Below, piece by piece: positions 36,009 through 46,084 of a stretch of DNA of 64,000 bases. This stretch comes from Platerodrilus igneus (lineage: Eukaryota > Arthropoda > Insecta > Coleoptera > Lycidae). A program made the translations under genes and the position numbers. Within the stretch, counting starts at the first letter, position 1. Each line of letters begins with the position of its first letter. The stretch spans positions 925,501-989,500 of the forward strand of contig JARFIW010000941.1 of NCBI GenBank assembly GCA_036346225.1, given 5' to 3'. The notes beneath the pieces were generated by a model, which worked only from the letters and a program-made list of their open reading frames with translations, did not search any database and was not told the origin of the DNA.

Positions 36009-36752
36009 AGTAGTGAGGTAGGGCCGGTCCTACTTCAAAACGCGACAGACGTATTTTCCATGTGTAGAATACGGCTGAATCGTTTTGAATTAGGATCGGC
36101 CCTATATGATTTCAATGTAAAATAGTCGTGAAAACATTTCAATGTAAAATAGTTGTGAAAACATGAATTCTTCTATACTTTCAATGTAAAAAATGCTTGT
36201 GGGCACGTTTTGAATTAGGATCGGCTTTATATTACTTTCAATGAAACACACACGTATGTTGAAAAGTGCAGAGAAGAATGTGTGTAGCTGTTTTGAATTC
36301 GGTTTTCTATCGAGAAGTTAGACGTGCACCGTTTTGAATTAGGATCGGCGTTATATACTTTTAATGTAAAATGTGAAAACCTGAATTCTTTTCAAATGTA
36401 AAATACTTGTAGGCACGTTTTGAATTAGGATCGGCTTTATATTACTTTCAATGGAACACACGTATATTGAAAAATGTAAGTGCAGAGAAAATGTGTGTAG
36501 ATGTTTTGAATTTGGTTTTCTAGCTAGAAGTTATAAGTATGACAGATGCAAAATATTGCATTCAAGTCAATTGTGTTTAATTAAAGTGGATTCTGATTTA
36601 TGTTTAGAGGCTGCAAATACACATGGGCCGGTTTCAATTCAAAATGTGTTCACTCTTGTGATAGGTTGAAAAGTGGGTTGGCAAAGTACGCAGATGGTGG
36701 TAATCTGCTATATAAGGAGATTGCTCCTAATATTAATTTAATTAGTCAAAGA
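36009..36752 (+). repeat. Left terminal inverted repeat of the Polinton
   Basis: About 744 bp, matching 50918-51659 in reverse complement with only a few mismatches. It contains four copies of a sub-repeat with TTTTGAATTAGGATCGGC (near 36075, 36207, 36331 and 36418), separated by TTTCAATGTAAAAT-type spacers. Confidence 0.95.
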
Positions 36753-36760
36753 AAAGCAAT

Positions 36761-37057
36761 ATGGATTTTAATACTCTTAATAAAACCACATATCGCAAAC
36801 CTTATGTAAATTCAAAAGATATTATAGTGAATAAGAGGTTTAAAGTTTTAAAAGTGGAAACACTCAAGACAAAATATGGAGATAGAGTATTAGTGGAAAC
36901 AGAAGAGTTCAAGAGTATATTGCCATTGAGATATTTTGAATACCTTCAAGCACATGGAGTGAAACAATTAAATGAAAGTATTGGCTCGAACAAACACGTA
37001 TACATAACTAGTAAGGGATCGATCGGTCTAACTGTCAACATAGAATTTTCAGAATAA
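36761..37057 (+). CDS. Conserved Polinton ORF next to the inverted repeat, unknown function
   Basis: 98 codons from ATG 36761, starting MDFNTLNKTTYRKPYVNSK, basic and without membrane segments or signal peptide. It is intact, unlike most neighbours. A broken relative holds the same position in the outer element (33002-33296). Preservation of position in two diverged elements says it is a genuine element gene. The predicted fold is not recognisable to me. A small beta-rich nucleic-acid-binding or regulatory protein is possible but unproven. The ATG lies 9 bp inside the end of the inverted repeat, so the repeat probably supplies its promoter. Confidence 0.8.
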   Translation: MDFNTLNKTTYRKPYVNSKDIIVNKRFKVLKVETLKTKYGDRVLVETEEFKSILPLRYFEYLQAHGVKQLNESIGSNKHVYITSKGSIGLTVNIEFSE

Positions 37058-37279
37058 TATGTCACTAATTTAAGAAATTAGTTTATTATTATAACACATC
37101 TAAGTCGATTGTATAAAAAATTATGTATTAAATTAAAGTGGATTCTGATTTATGTGCGTTTTACTTCAAGTTTACTACCTTGTTTAAAGAAAGTCTTGTT
37201 TCAAAAGAGAAACTATTATAAAATACTTTTTATTTTACAAAATTGTTGAATATTTTGATCTAACTATTTATAAATGAAA
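37058..37279. other. Spacer after the first Polinton gene
   Basis: AT-rich; no feature recognised. Confidence 0.4.
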
Positions 37280-37870
37280 AGTATTTATTAACTCACGTTC
37301 TTGAAGTAACTGCTGCTCCCTCACCGCTAGTTCATCTTTTTTGCTTTATTATTTCTAGCTCCAAATATATACGACGCAGTAGCTTCTCTCCACGCTTTTA
37401 AATGCGTTAAGCAACTCTACTGCATCATCTTCGTAGGATTTGTCATCTTCACAGCAAACAGTCATATTTGATTCTGTACATAACTTTTCATAGCCGACAT
37501 GTTTTTGCCTGATCTGTGAGCATAACATAAAAGATTATTGTAGGTTCACCTTTTCTTTTGTATACTACCTGATGTTTCTGAGAGGTTCAGAGTGTATCAA
37601 CGATTCTACGATAGCCTCAGAATTTCCAGAATGGTTTTTGATCTAATGTAACTTATAAATTAGTAGTGTTTTAAAAACACATGTATAAATGTGAAAAGCA
37701 CTTACCGTGATATATCTATTACGTCACTATCAAAAATAGCAGCAGTATCGAGTTGAGCCGAAGAACAACCAAAAACTTCTTTAATCACGTCTTCGTCAGA
37801 ATGTAATATAAATTGCTCTAGAACTTTTACGTTGGTACTATTATAATTTTGACTGATGACAAGTTACTCA
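37280..37870 (-). pseudogene. Minus-strand coding remnants, possibly spliced, unknown
   Basis: Two open blocks are readable on the minus strand. The first lies near 37725-37850 (EQFILHSDEDVIKEVFGCSS, acidic). The second lies near 37290-37520 (NMTVCCEDDKSYEDDAVELL, then, in a shifted frame, ATASYIFGARNNKAKK). The first ends at a GTAAGT (37705-37710 on the minus strand), and two AG/GT pairs follow at short, intron-like spacing. The phases do not agree, so the gene is either decayed or not spliced as guessed. I do not recognise the family. Confidence 0.35.
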
Positions 37871-37960
37871 TTTTTTAAAAGTTGCTAGTAATAGTAACTA
37901 ATAATTATACAAGAGATCTGATTGAATACTGTTGGTAAATCTACGTGAAGTATTTATATT

Positions 37961-38500
37961 AAATAATAAACTGATCTGTTAGAAAAATTAAAAATTTGCA
38001 TCGTTTTCTGAAAAAATTCAGCTCTGTAATCTATTCTAATGAACAAAACAGTATGTAAGCGAATATAATTATACCTCAGCAGAAAATAATGAATTAGTTT
38101 CATTGTATGAAAAAGAAATTGCAATGAATGCACATAATAAAACCCCTAAATTAGATTTATTTCGTTTAGATTACCGCTGTATAAGAATTTTTTTAAAGGT
38201 ACTGCTAAGCAGAAATAATGAATTACATTCAAATAATAAACTGATCTGTCAGAAAAAATTAAAAATTTGCCTCGTTTTCTGAAAAATTCAGCTCTATAAT
38301 CTATTCTAATGAACAAAACAGTATGTAAGCGAATATAATTATACCTCAGCAGAGATAATGAATTAGTTTCATTGTATGAAAAAGAAATTGCAATAAATGC
38401 ACATAATAAAAACCCTAAATTATATTTATTTCGTTTATATTACCGCTGTATAAGAATTTTTTTAAAAGGTACTGCTCAGCAGAAATAATGAATTACATTC
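37961..38500. repeat. Two-unit tandem repeat, period 270 bp
   Basis: AAATAATAAACTGATCTGT begins at 37961 and again at 38231. The units are about 95 percent similar by eye and contain GTATGTAAGCGAATATAATT. No coding content. Confidence 0.85.
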
Positions 38501-38601
38501 ATTGACTGAAAAATAAATTGCAAAAAGGCGCTGCATATATAGGGATATAGTAATTTGTGCGAATCATGCTGAATTTTTGTAGTAAACGCTAGATGATTAT
38601 G

Positions 38602-38660
38602 TATGTTCCATTGAAAGTAATATAAAGCCGATCCTAATTCAGGTTTTCACATTTTTTCAT
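38602..38660 (-). repeat. Internal fragment of the inverted-repeat sub-unit
   Basis: TTCCATTGAAAGTAATATAA followed by AGCCGATCCTAATTCA matches the sub-repeat of the terminal repeats in the right-end orientation. It is an extra short copy inside the element. Confidence 0.7.
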
Positions 38661-38900
38661 ATGTATCCATAAAAAAATAGCGCTGTAATGATTGTGTGTA
38701 TTTTTTCTGTATACACATCATAAAATCAAAGATCATATAAAACATTTTTTCATAGTAAACGTAACTGAATGAAAAATGATGTTGTATGCGAATTCCTATT
38801 ACAGTTGTTTTGCTCAAAGTCGCCTTCAGTTTGTAAATACTGGAAATGCTTGCTTAGCGAATAGTTACGTACTGAATGCAACTCTGCTTGAAAATCATCT

Positions 38901-38916
38901 TGAATAAAAACGTAAA
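38901..38916. repeat. SINE target site duplication, left
   Basis: TGAATAAAAACGTAAA, repeated exactly at 39216-39231. Confidence 0.92.
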
Positions 38917-39215
38917 GGCGGCTCCGTGGCGTAGTGGTATGTGTGTGACTACTACGCCCAAGGTCCCGGGTTCGAATCCCGACACGGTCCGCTTGAAAAA
39001 TGTTAGGCGAGCATTTTTCGCAAAAATACACCCTCGTTCGGATGAGAGGTAAAATGGAGGTCCCGTGTGTGAGTGTTGTCACGCACGTTAAAGATCCCTA
39101 CCTTGCTTGGAACAGCAAGGATTCGGCAAAATTCAAAATTTTCCAGGTAAAAAAAAACTCGCTTCCTGGCCAATGTAGTACCCTCGGGTGGAGCATTGAA
39201 AAAAAAAAAATCACA
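38917..39215 (+). mobile_element. tRNA-derived SINE inserted in the Polinton
   Basis: A 299 bp insert between 16-bp duplications. Its head is tRNA-like, with an A-box-like TGGCGTAGTGG (38927-38937) and a B-box GGTTCGAATCC (38969-38979). The acceptor stem does not pair, so it is not a tRNA gene. A central region with CACGCACGTTAAAGATCCCT follows, and the 3' end is an A-rich run (GAAAAAAAAAAAA) then TCACA. It would be transcribed by RNA polymerase III and mobilised by a LINE. The exact duplication says the insertion is fairly young, and younger than the Polinton. Confidence 0.9.
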
Positions 39216-39231
39216 TGAATAAAAACGTAAA
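39216..39231. repeat. SINE target site duplication, right
   Basis: Identical to 38901-38916. Confidence 0.92.
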
Positions 39232-39455
39232 TAAAGGAGATTTTTTTTAACAATTGCATTCAAAGCAATTCGCTATGCAATTATTTTGATTTGATGCTAT
39301 TTCTTTTTTACAGTTGTTTTGCTTACGTGTTTTCCGTAAACTCAGATGAATGAACCTTTTTGAAATTGTTTTGCTTACGTCAGATGATATTTGGTATAAA
39401 TATTAAATAGAGAAATACGTATATTGAGTAGTGTATTTTGATTTTCTATAGAATC

Positions 39456-39770
39456 ATGAATGCTGAAACCGTATCCGAGATTAGTGCAGCAATTTTGAGA
39501 TTAACTGTAAAATGCGTGAATTTATTGAAAACAGTGAATGAAATAACGAAACACATTTTAGTTATCAAAGCAAATATTAGTATATTGAAGCTTGCTATTA
39601 AAAATAAGATATACGAAGACAATCGACAAGAAAATCCTAGTAAACTGGAATCTAATTTAGCATATCTTAAAAGCTACCTTGTACGATTGAGGCACTTGAA
39701 ACGCTCTTTGGAATATCGTGGAAAAGGTGTTGATTCAACGCTTTCTAGAGGTCATACTCGAAAAATTTGA
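39456..39770 (+). CDS. Small Polinton ORF upstream of polymerase, unknown
   Basis: About 104 codons from ATG 39456 (MNAETVSEISAAILRLTVK), largely alpha-helical with heptad-like leucine/isoleucine spacing and a basic C-terminus (HLKRSLEYRGKGVDS). No transmembrane segment is evident. It ends at 39770, overlapping the first readable polymerase block (39767) by 4 bp in another frame. It could be a separate small protein or a frameshifted N-terminal extension of the polymerase. I cannot decide between these. Confidence 0.6.
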   Translation: MNAETVSEISAAILRLTVKCVNLLKTVNEITKHILVIKANISILKLAIKNKIYEDNRQENPSKLESNLAYLKSYLVRLRHLKRSLEYRGKGVDSTLSRGHTRKI

Positions 39771-42700
39771 TTTGGCATGATGTACAATCATGTTTTGGAA
39801 GTCGAATAATTACGGGACTTATTACCAATTTAAATTATAGAGATCCTCTAGTGTTCTTAGACAAGGCGTTCGCTAGTTTTAAACGCAAGATTGTTGCTTG
39901 CTTAAAAAAGTCAATGTTGAAAGTTAATGTAATATTTGCAGCTAACTTTGTTAAGCCTACAACTGGCGAAATGGATTTGAAAACGTTTCCTACTGCAAAT
40001 CGTCACATCGATATAAATACCAATCTCAAGCTATGGTATAAGGAGAACGTAATGAACAAGATTTCGAAGCGATTAGAAGAATTTTGCGAGAAAGATTCTG
40101 GTTGGGCAATCCGAGAAGTTTTACACTTGAAGGTAAATATAAACAATCATGATCCACTTAAAGGAGGGTGTTCAACGTTTGTACCGGTCCCGGACTTTAT
40201 AAAAAGAAAAAGCTGTGGTAAATGTAATAAATAACGATCAACATTGCATTCTTTGGAGCTTGGTTTCCGCTTTATTTCCTGCTAAACAAAATAGTCATAG
40301 AATATCTAGCTATCCACATTTTGATACAGTATTACGCTACAATTCAATTCAGTTTCCAATTGCATTAAAAGACATAAAAAATTGAAAAGCTTAACAATCT
40401 CGCAATTAACCTATATTGTATAGAAAATGCTAAAATACTACCATTTTGTTTAAGTGAAAATTTTAAAAAAATTGAACCTATTAATCTGTTAGTTTTAAAT
40501 AATGATTCCTTACAATATGCTCGTCCTACAAATGCTAATGAGAATCACTTTCATTTTACTTGGATTAAGGATATGTCAAAATTATTTGCAAAACAGTTGT
40601 CTTCACATCACCATAAAAAATTTTTTTGTTATAGATGTTTAAATAATTTTAGTACAGCAGCATTACTTAAGCGTCATTCGAATTATTGCGAAAAACAGAA
40701 TACTTGCTCAATAAGATTACCTGAAGAATCTGAAAAGTATCTAACATTTAAACATTTCCACTATTAAGAAAAAGTATCATTTGTAGTTTATGCAGATATC
40801 GAATGTATACTAGAACCATGCAATGAGTCTGAGGTAATATTAAACACAGTTCGTTACCAAAGGCATATACCCTTTAGTGTAGCGTATTATTTGAAATGCT
40901 CGTATGATAATAAATATTCCAAATTTCAATTGTATCGCGGAAGGATTGTATAGAATGGTTTGTTGCTCAATTGAAACTGATTTCAGAAACGACTAATAAA
41001 ATTTTCTGTAACCCAAAACCTATGAATCCTTTAACGGAAGAACAAAAGTCAACATTTAAATTTGCCCTTCACTGTCACATTTGCAATAAACCTTTTAGTA
41101 TAGATGATATTAGAGTTCGCGATCACTGCCACTTTACAGGTGAATTTCGAGGAGTGGCTCATCAAGATTGCAACATCAATTATCATAATTCTTATATGAT
41201 ACCGGTAGTTTTCATAACTTATCAGGCTACGATTCGCATTTCATTATTAAAAAATCTCGTTAGAGTTGTCAGGTTCGTTAAACATTCTGCCAATAAATAA
41301 GGAAAATACATATCTTTTACAAAATATGTAAAAGGTATGAAAGTTAGTTTTAGATTTATCGATTCATTCAGGTTTATGGCATCTAGTATCGAAAAATTAG
41401 CTTCCTACTTAGATGATAATAAAAAATCCATCACCAGGGAAAATTGTAACACTGATAATGAGTTTCAGTTACTTACGCGCAAAGGCATATTTCCCTATGA
41501 TTACATTAACTCTTGGGATAGACTCAATGAAACCGATTTACCCTGTAAAACAGCATTCTTTAATCGTTTACGCAATGAAGAAATATCAGATGAAGACTAC
41601 AATCATGCTAAACACGTTTGGCAAACATTTAATATAAAACACTAGGGGACTATTCAGACCTATATTTAAAAACAGATGTACTGCTCTTGTCTGATATATT
41701 TGAAAACTTTAGAAAAACTTGTATGTTCACGTATAAGTTAGATCCGCTTCACTACTTTACGGCTCCTGGTTTAGCTCTAGATGCGATGTTAAAAACGACG
41801 AACGTTAAACTCGAGTTGCTTACTGATATTGAAAAAATAATGTTTTTAGAACGGGGAATTCGTGGCGGTGTTTCTCAATGTTCGAATAGATATGCTAAAG
41901 CAAATAACAAATATATGAATGCAGATTATGATCCAAATTTCGATTCTAAATATTTAATGTATTTTGATGTTAATAATTTATATGGGGCTGCAATGTCTGA
42001 ATATCTTCCATATGGAGATTTTGAATTTTAGATGGTACCAGTCCAGATATAGTACGTTTAGACATACTTAATATTCCCGATGATTCTGATGTAGGATATA
42101 TTTTTGAATGCGATTTACACTATCCAGTATCTTTACATGAAATACACAGTGACTTACCTTTGGCGCCTGAACATATGATACCACCAGTACCTTCAAATAA
42201 ATCAAACTTAAAGAAATTACTTACAACTTTATATCCAAAACTCAACTATATTATTCACTATAGGAATTTAAAATGTATTTAAGCTACGGTTTAGAACTGA
42301 AAAAATTCATAAGGTACTTCGATTTAAACAAGCCCCTTGGTTAAAAGAATACATTGATTTGAATACAAAATTAAGACAACAGTCAAAAAACAGTTTCGAT
42401 ATATGCTTTTATAAAAATATGATAAATTCGGTTTATGGAAAAATGATGGAAAACGTACGGAAAAAGAAAGATGTGAAATTAGTGAGCAAATGGGAAGGGC
42501 GGTTTGGAGCTCGTAGTTACATAGCGAAGCCTAATTTTTATAGCTGCACTGTGTTAGACAAAGATCTAGTCTTAATAGAAATGAATAAATTAGAGGTTTA
42601 TTTAAACAAACCCATTTATGTAGGTTTCTCTATTCTAGATATTTCAAAAACCTATTTATATGAATTTCACTATAGTTATATAAAATCGCAATTTGCTAAC

Positions 42701-43255
42701 AAAGCAAAGTTACTGTATACAGATACGGATAGTTTGATATACGAGTTTAGCGTTGAAGATATTTACTCTTATATCAAACAAGATATTCATAGATTTGATA
42801 CTTCCGATTACGATCCTCATAACAAATATCATATTCCATTATCAAATAAAAAAGCTCCTGGTATTATGAAAGATGAAAACAATGGTGATATCATGCTAGA
42901 GTTTGTAGGGCTTAGATCTAAAATGTACACTTACAGAGTTCAGGATAGGATAATAAAAAAGTCAAAGGGATCTTCCTTAGCAAGTATTAAGCAAATTTCT
43001 TTTGATGATTATAAGAATGCTTTGTTTTATAACCAGTCTGTACAGAAACAACAATGTTTAATTAGATCAGTCAAACATGATGTCTTTACTATTAAACAAA
43101 ACAAAATTGTTCTTAATCCAAGTGATGATAAAAGAATTCTTAGTACCTCAACCACTGATACTAAACCTTGGGGTATAACTATACACTCAGAAATGACTTG
43201 TGAAGCTTCAACCGCTGGCTCAAATAAAGAATGCAATTTATTTTATCTCGATTAA
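39767..43255 (+). pseudogene. polB: Polinton protein-primed DNA polymerase B, frameshifted
   Basis: About 1,150 codons spread over at least eight open blocks (39767-40234, then pieces to 40766, 40971-41300, 41337-41645, 41687-42031, 42359-43255). The N-terminal region is typical of Polinton polymerase (AANFVKPTTGEMDLKTF). A C2H2-like knuckle lies at about 40615-40695 (FFCYRCLNNFSTAALLKRH) and the exonuclease motif at about 40788-40812 (VVYADIECILEP). A zinc-binding HNH/endonuclease VII-like segment follows at 41070-41190 (RVRDHCHFTGEFRG). Polymerase motif A is [13 protein letters not shown] (about 41961-42000), motif [13 protein letters not shown] (about 42413-42450), motif [13 protein letters not shown] (about 42715-42750). 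All catalytic residues survive, but the frame is broken repeatedly. It would replicate the element by protein priming at the inverted repeats. Confidence 0.92.
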
Positions 43256-43592
43256 CATATAATTTTTTAGTTATAAAACTTCAGTGTTATGTTTATACCT
43301 GCACAAGTACACCGTTTTTGGATGTATCTAAAAATAGGATACCTTTCAATCTGCCTGAGTTTGAACTATATTAGTATAAATGTATTGTAGAGAAAATAGT
43401 AGTAATAACCGTTCTGTTTTTAAAAAATCCAGTTTCTTAATAACATACCAGTTAGTTTATTTTGAGAAATGTATAATATGTGAAAGATATTGTAAAAAGC
43501 ATGTAAAAATATTAATAAATAGACTGTGATTGCTAAATGATTTATTGTTTTTCATAATTTGTAAAGGTACAGTAATAATAATAATAAAGTAA
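43256..43592. other. Convergent spacer between polymerase and capsid genes
   Basis: AT-rich gap where the plus-strand polymerase and minus-strand capsid gene converge. It probably holds their 3' ends and polyadenylation signals: AATAAA occurs on the plus strand at 43513-43518. Confidence 0.45.
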
Positions 43593-44802
43593 TTATAATA
43601 TTCTTATGCTGTTTGAGAGTGGATTGTATTTGACTATCTTATCATGAAGTATAAGGCAATGACAAGATGTATTTGGCAAAACGTTTCTGCTAGTTTCAAA
43701 TTCTAATCTAATATCGACAGTACCAGATTTTAACGTTTCATTTTGTCTAGAACAATCTATGACTACTAATGGTGCAATACTTCGTAAATCTTCAGGATTA
43801 AAAAGTGGTTCATTTTCCTTTTCGTAGTATGATTGCTGAAACTGAGCATACATCTCATATAACAACGCAGTCTGTTTATTCTCGAACTTCAAATTTAAGT
43901 TATCGTACGGGAAAATTTCTGAATTTAAATATAGTTTCATGTTGGTTAAATAGCAATGATCAAAACGACTGTAGTTGCTCATGTATCTATTTTTCGGTTG
44001 GTTTGAAACCGACAATCACAAATCTTGGTTTTTCTAATTGTGTTGTTGTTTTAATGTTCCATGTATGACGTTGCGTTCTTGTAGAAGTTAATATTCATGC
44101 AACTCCCATCCTCTAAACGGAATATGCAAATCCTGATTTTGTGCAACGCATTCTATTAAATTAATTCGTTGAGTATCATCAACGACTACATGCGGCATTT
44201 TCCATAAAACTTTGTTTAAAACAACTTTTATTTCTTCATCGGGTGTAGGATTAATTATAGCATTAGTATCAAAACTGGAACGTAGTAAAACTAACTCATG
44301 ACGTATGTTTAAAATAATTTTTTTAAAATCTTCGCATAATCCGAGAACCATTGAAAGGTTTATTGCAACATTAAAATTCCCATTGGCATCAACTATTTGC
44401 GAATCATCCATAGGAGACCACCCAGCGTTTTGTAAATGTTTACTTTGATTGCTATTATATGAAACATATCCCTTCATTATAGACGTTAATCCAGGATTCC
44501 GAACACGATCTACAATGATACCTCCAATCTCATATCTAATTTCATCAAAAGCAGCAAAATTCCATTATTTACAAACTTTGCTGTCTGAGACGGCGTTCCA
44601 TCTGTTCTAATTAATTTGCCTTCTATGTACAGCATGCTCTTCGATGGTAAGGTGTATACATCTTGTTGCTGTATAGGATTCGAATTTCATCATTATTGTT
44701 TAAAGATGTGTTAGCATAAGGTTGATGAGTATGTTTTTCAATATTAACAATTGCATTGACGAAGTAAATTTTTTCACGCACGTTCAGTATTTCACTATTC
44801 AT
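43593..44802 (-). pseudogene. Major capsid protein (double jelly-roll), frameshifted
   Basis: From ATG at 44802 (MNSEILNVREKIYFVNAIV) to the stop at about 43593, roughly 400 codons, with frame breaks near 44670, 44560 and 44060. Readable blocks include LPSKSMLYIEGKLIR, EIRYEIGGIIVDRVRNPGL, GWSPMDDSQIVDANGNFNV, and the C-terminal jelly-roll (ALLYEMYAQFQQSYYEKENE; IAPLVVIDCSRQNETLKSG; VDIRLEFETS). This pattern is that of the Polinton/adintovirus major capsid protein, often labelled F54H12.2-like in animal genomes. It would form the icosahedral shell. It lies first in a minus-strand block with minor capsid, protease and PLA2/pX genes, as expected for a morphogenesis cluster. Confidence 0.85.
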
Positions 44803-44811
44803 TCTACTTTT

Positions 44812-44964
44812 TTAATTAAATAAATGCAGTCCTAACAATTGTAGAAACTGCCGGTTTTGTGTTGTTAGCGATCTTGAAACAATCAATCGAGTGTCGATTG
44901 CTTTGAAATTTCCAGCATTTATAGCAATTCTTGACATGTTGCGTGCATTATACTTAATACCCAT
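44812..44964 (-). CDS. 50-codon ORF between minor and major capsid genes
   Basis: ATG at 44964, TAA at 44812. It begins MGIKYNARNMSRIAINAGNF and is basic, with a leucine-rich end (FLQLLGLHLFN). It starts 2 bp beyond the stop of the minor capsid gene and ends 9 bp before the major capsid ATG, so it fits the cluster without overlap. It is intact although its neighbours are broken. I do not recognise it. It could be a small virion protein or a chance ORF. Confidence 0.45.
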   Translation of the reverse strand: MGIKYNARNMSRIAINAGNFKAIDTRLIVSRSLTTQNRQFLQLLGLHLFN

Positions 44965-44966
44965 GG

Positions 44967-45701
44967 CTATTGCAGATTTTTTAAATGCAACCTTACAGTT
45001 AGCAGTTCTCCTCTGAAATTAACTAAATTTCCATCTTGATCTAACACTTTAACTATTATTTCATTTATTATACGTGACTTGATTGGTAGATATATAATCG
45101 TAGGTGGGCACTCGACAATTTTAAAACCTGCAGGTACTTGTGGAAAAAATTCGTGTATTACATGGGCTGGTTTACTATTTAAATAGGATCCGCTTGCAAT
45201 ATTACAATCGATTAAAACTGCATTCACTTTACAAATGTTGATTGCGTAGTCTGCTTGATGCGTGACAAATGCTAGCAATTTTGTGGATTGAAACCAAGTA
45301 GAGAACCAATTGAATCCTTTTGGTAAAATCCACATCTAGACTACATTTAATACTACATTTAAGTGTATTATTGTCAGCTGTAATTTCTATATACACTGGA
45401 GTCTTTCTAGCGCTTCGTGATTGTTCCATACGACCACGCCATCTTTTATCACCTAAAGCTTTTTGAAGATATTTATTAATTTCTCTAATCTCATAAGCAC
45501 CTTCAGGTATTTCTATGAATTCTCCGTTAGATCCATAATAAAATTTATTATTTATTCCTTTTCTATGTTTGGAATTGTGTTATAAGACTCAAAATTTGTT
45601 AATCCTAATACGTACTCCGAATCATTATCCAAGTTTATAGGTGGATTAAAATTGCTTGTTAAAACTGAAGTGTTTCCCGTTAGAGTAAAAGTGTACGACA
45701 T
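44967..45701 (-). pseudogene. Minor capsid (penton-like single jelly-roll), frameshifted
   Basis: ATG at 45701 (MSYTFTLTGNTSVLTSNFNP), stop at 44967, about 245 codons with breaks near 45560 and 45340. Readable blocks are PINLDNDSEYVLGLTNFESY, GAYEIREINKYLQKALGDKR, QVPAGFKIVECPPTIIYLPI and a final strand ending LTVRLHLKN. The N-terminal pattern (viral-type YVLGLTNFE...NTIPN) and the terminal RLHL strand are characteristic of Polinton minor capsid/penton proteins. It would sit at the particle vertices. It is directly upstream of the 50-codon ORF and the major capsid gene and downstream of the protease. Confidence 0.78.
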
Positions 45702-45720
45702 AACGACTTCGTACGCAGTT

Positions 45721-46084
45721 CTATGCGCTACTTAGAAATTGTAAGCATAAATGACCGCAAAACACAGTACCGTACGATTGTTCTTGGTTAATGTTATAAA
45801 GAATTCTACATTTACCCCGCTATTCAAATAACTTATCAACTCTGTTGGCGGTCGCAGGTTTCCGTAGCTGTCATAGTAAATAGCGCTACTACCGTACTTT
45901 TGTAAGAGGTCCAATGCGTGCCTAAACCTTCTATTCCATCTAAATTAATTATACCACATTCTTTAAAATTAACTTTCTTGGGAAGATTGTTTCTCATGAA
46001 CACACCACGGAAATATGGTACTTCTAATTGCTTAACAAACTCTATTAATTCTACATTGCTTAGTGCACGATTAGGTAAAATCAA
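45721..46084 (-). pseudogene. Adenain-like cysteine protease, frameshifted
   Basis: Three successive frames together carry the protease signature: the His block GLGTHWTSY (about 45905-45935), the Asp block AIYYDSYGNLRPPTELISYL (about 45820-45880), and a third frame with the Cys block CGHLC at about 45742-45757. These are the His, Asp and Cys positions of the adenovirus/Ulp1-type maturation protease. The presumed start is TTG (46084), where the overlap with the upstream gene's TGA would normally supply an ATG, so even the start codon seems lost. In related elements this enzyme would cleave capsid precursors during maturation. Confidence 0.85.

Noticed and set aside
37961..38500. CRISPR-like or satellite array
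   Set aside because: Only two 270-bp units without spacers; an ordinary tandem duplication in a eukaryotic element.
38917..38990. Functional tRNA gene
   Set aside because: A and B boxes are present but acceptor and anticodon stems do not pair; the sequence is the head of a SINE bounded by a 16-bp duplication.
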